DNA from: JBBQKG01 sp038326655
GTDB taxonomy: Bacteria > Actinomycetota > Thermoleophilia > Solirubrobacterales > JBBDJG01
Assembly: GCA_038326655.1 (NCBI GenBank)
Contig: JBBQKG010000024.1
Coordinates: forward strand, 1-52,954
Length of the DNA stretch: 52,954 nucleotides
Direction: 5' to 3'
Shown: piece after piece, positions 52,479-52,954 of the stretch
Numbering within the stretch: the stretch's first letter is position 1
How the letters are laid out: every line of letters begins with the position of its first letter
Program-made: the position numbers and the translations under genes
The notes under the pieces: generated by a model
What the model was told of the DNA's origin: nothing
The model's input: only the letters and a program-made list of their open reading frames with translations
The model's database searches: none

Positions 52479-52954
52479 ATGGCCCTGGCCGGCGAAACGA
52501 TCATGGTCGTCGAGGACGACGACGCCACGCGCGCGTTCCTCGCCGACAACCTGAAGGCCGACAGCTACGGCGTCGTGGCGGCTTCGAGCGCCCGGCAGGC
52601 GCTCAACCTGCTCGAGATCAAGGACTGCGACCTGATGCTCCTCGACGTGATGCTTCCCGACGCGTCCGGCTTCGAGCTCTGCCGCCGCCTGCGGGACGCC
52701 GACGGGCTTGCGCAGCGCTTGGATCCGCAGATCCCGGTGATCATGCTGACCGGTCGCGCCTCGGAGACCGACCGCGTCCGCGGCTTCGCGCGGGGCGCGG
52801 ACGACTATGTCGTCAAGCCCTTCCACTACCCGGAGCTCGCGGCTCGCGTGGAGGCGCTGCTCAGGCGCTCGAAGGGGCGCCAGGGGCAGGGCGTGCTCCA
52901 GGTCGGCGAGCTCAGGATCGACCCGGTCGCCCGGGAGGTCACCTTGGGCGAGCG
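52479..52954 (+). CDS. Response regulator, OmpR-type (cut by window end)
   Basis: The visible 158 residues hold a receiver domain: the acidic pocket MVVEDDDATR, the phosphorylated Asp in LMLLDVMLPD, the Thr in VIMLTGRA, and the Lys in VVKPFHYPELAARV. A spacer and the start of a winged-helix DNA-binding domain (LQVGELRIDPVAREVTL) follow, so it is the OmpR/PhoB class. The rest lies beyond the window. An AGGAGG ribosome binding site stands three bases before the ATG, and GTG 52476 is an alternative. The partner kinase is not in view. Confidence 0.88.
   Translation, partial: MALAGETIMVVEDDDATRAFLADNLKADSYGVVAASSARQALNLLEIKDCDLMLLDVMLPDASGFELCRRLRDADGLAQRLDPQIPVIMLTGRASETDRVRGFARGADDYVVKPFHYPELAARVEALLRRSKGRQGQGVLQVGELRIDPVAREVTLGE

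Overview
This is GC-rich DNA (roughly 70% by eye) with many GTG starts and densely packed genes, mostly joined by 1-4 base stop/start overlaps. Gene content points to a high-GC Gram-positive actinobacterium, most likely of the class Thermoleophilia (Solirubrobacterales-like). The reasons are a mycobacterial-type acyl-CoA desaturase/reductase pair, large secreted proteins with lineage-specific domains, a WAxxUGC selenoprotein and a second Rho-like protein. The class is inferred from gene content; no rRNA gene is present. No insertion sequence, integrase, phage gene or CRISPR array was seen.

Left part (1-9.5 kb): a truncated YCII-domain fragment and a possible MFS-transporter remnant precede a TreT-type trehalose synthase and its terminator. 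A cobalamin riboswitch then heads a five-gene operon. It encodes a secreted protein with two DUF4430 domains (the fold of the C-terminal beta-domain of transcobalamin and intrinsic factor), a DUF4430 lipoprotein, EcfT, a fused double EcfA ATPase, and an S-component fused to an extracytoplasmic alpha/alpha-toroid. That toroid is the type of fold seen in the other half of transcobalamin. Together this looks like a bacterial, split version of transcobalamin built onto an ECF transporter.

Middle-left (9.5-17.4 kb): GlpD, a divergent dihydropteroate synthase coupled to a metallophosphoesterase, then a tightly coupled set. The set is cyclic 2,3-diphosphoglycerate synthetase, 2-phosphoglycerate kinase, an FSA-type transaldolase, and a Rho paralogue that has lost its P-loop lysine and catalytic glutamate. 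From 17.4 to 31.9 kb lie small proteins, two large secreted proteins on the minus strand (a nitrilase-fold/BNR protein with Ser at the catalytic Cys position, and a PQQ-type sugar dehydrogenase) and a redoxin selenoprotein read through an in-frame UGA. These are followed by an SDR, a P450, and a membrane protein plus 43-residue partner facing a MerR regulator across a perfect 7+7 inverted repeat.

Right part (31.9-53 kb): a carboxylesterase, a ceramidase-like secreted protein sharing a C-terminal module of about 210 residues with the sugar dehydrogenase, and topoisomerase III. Next come a GST-fold protein, a PucR-type regulator facing a three-gene lipid desaturation operon (acyl-CoA dehydrogenase, ferredoxin reductase, desaturase), two methyltransferases, a Tat-exported amine oxidase, a peroxiredoxin, tRNA-Val(TAC), an SCP2/alpha-beta hydrolase, and the start of an OmpR-type response regulator cut by the window end. 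Functions rest on motif recognition by eye; no database search was run.
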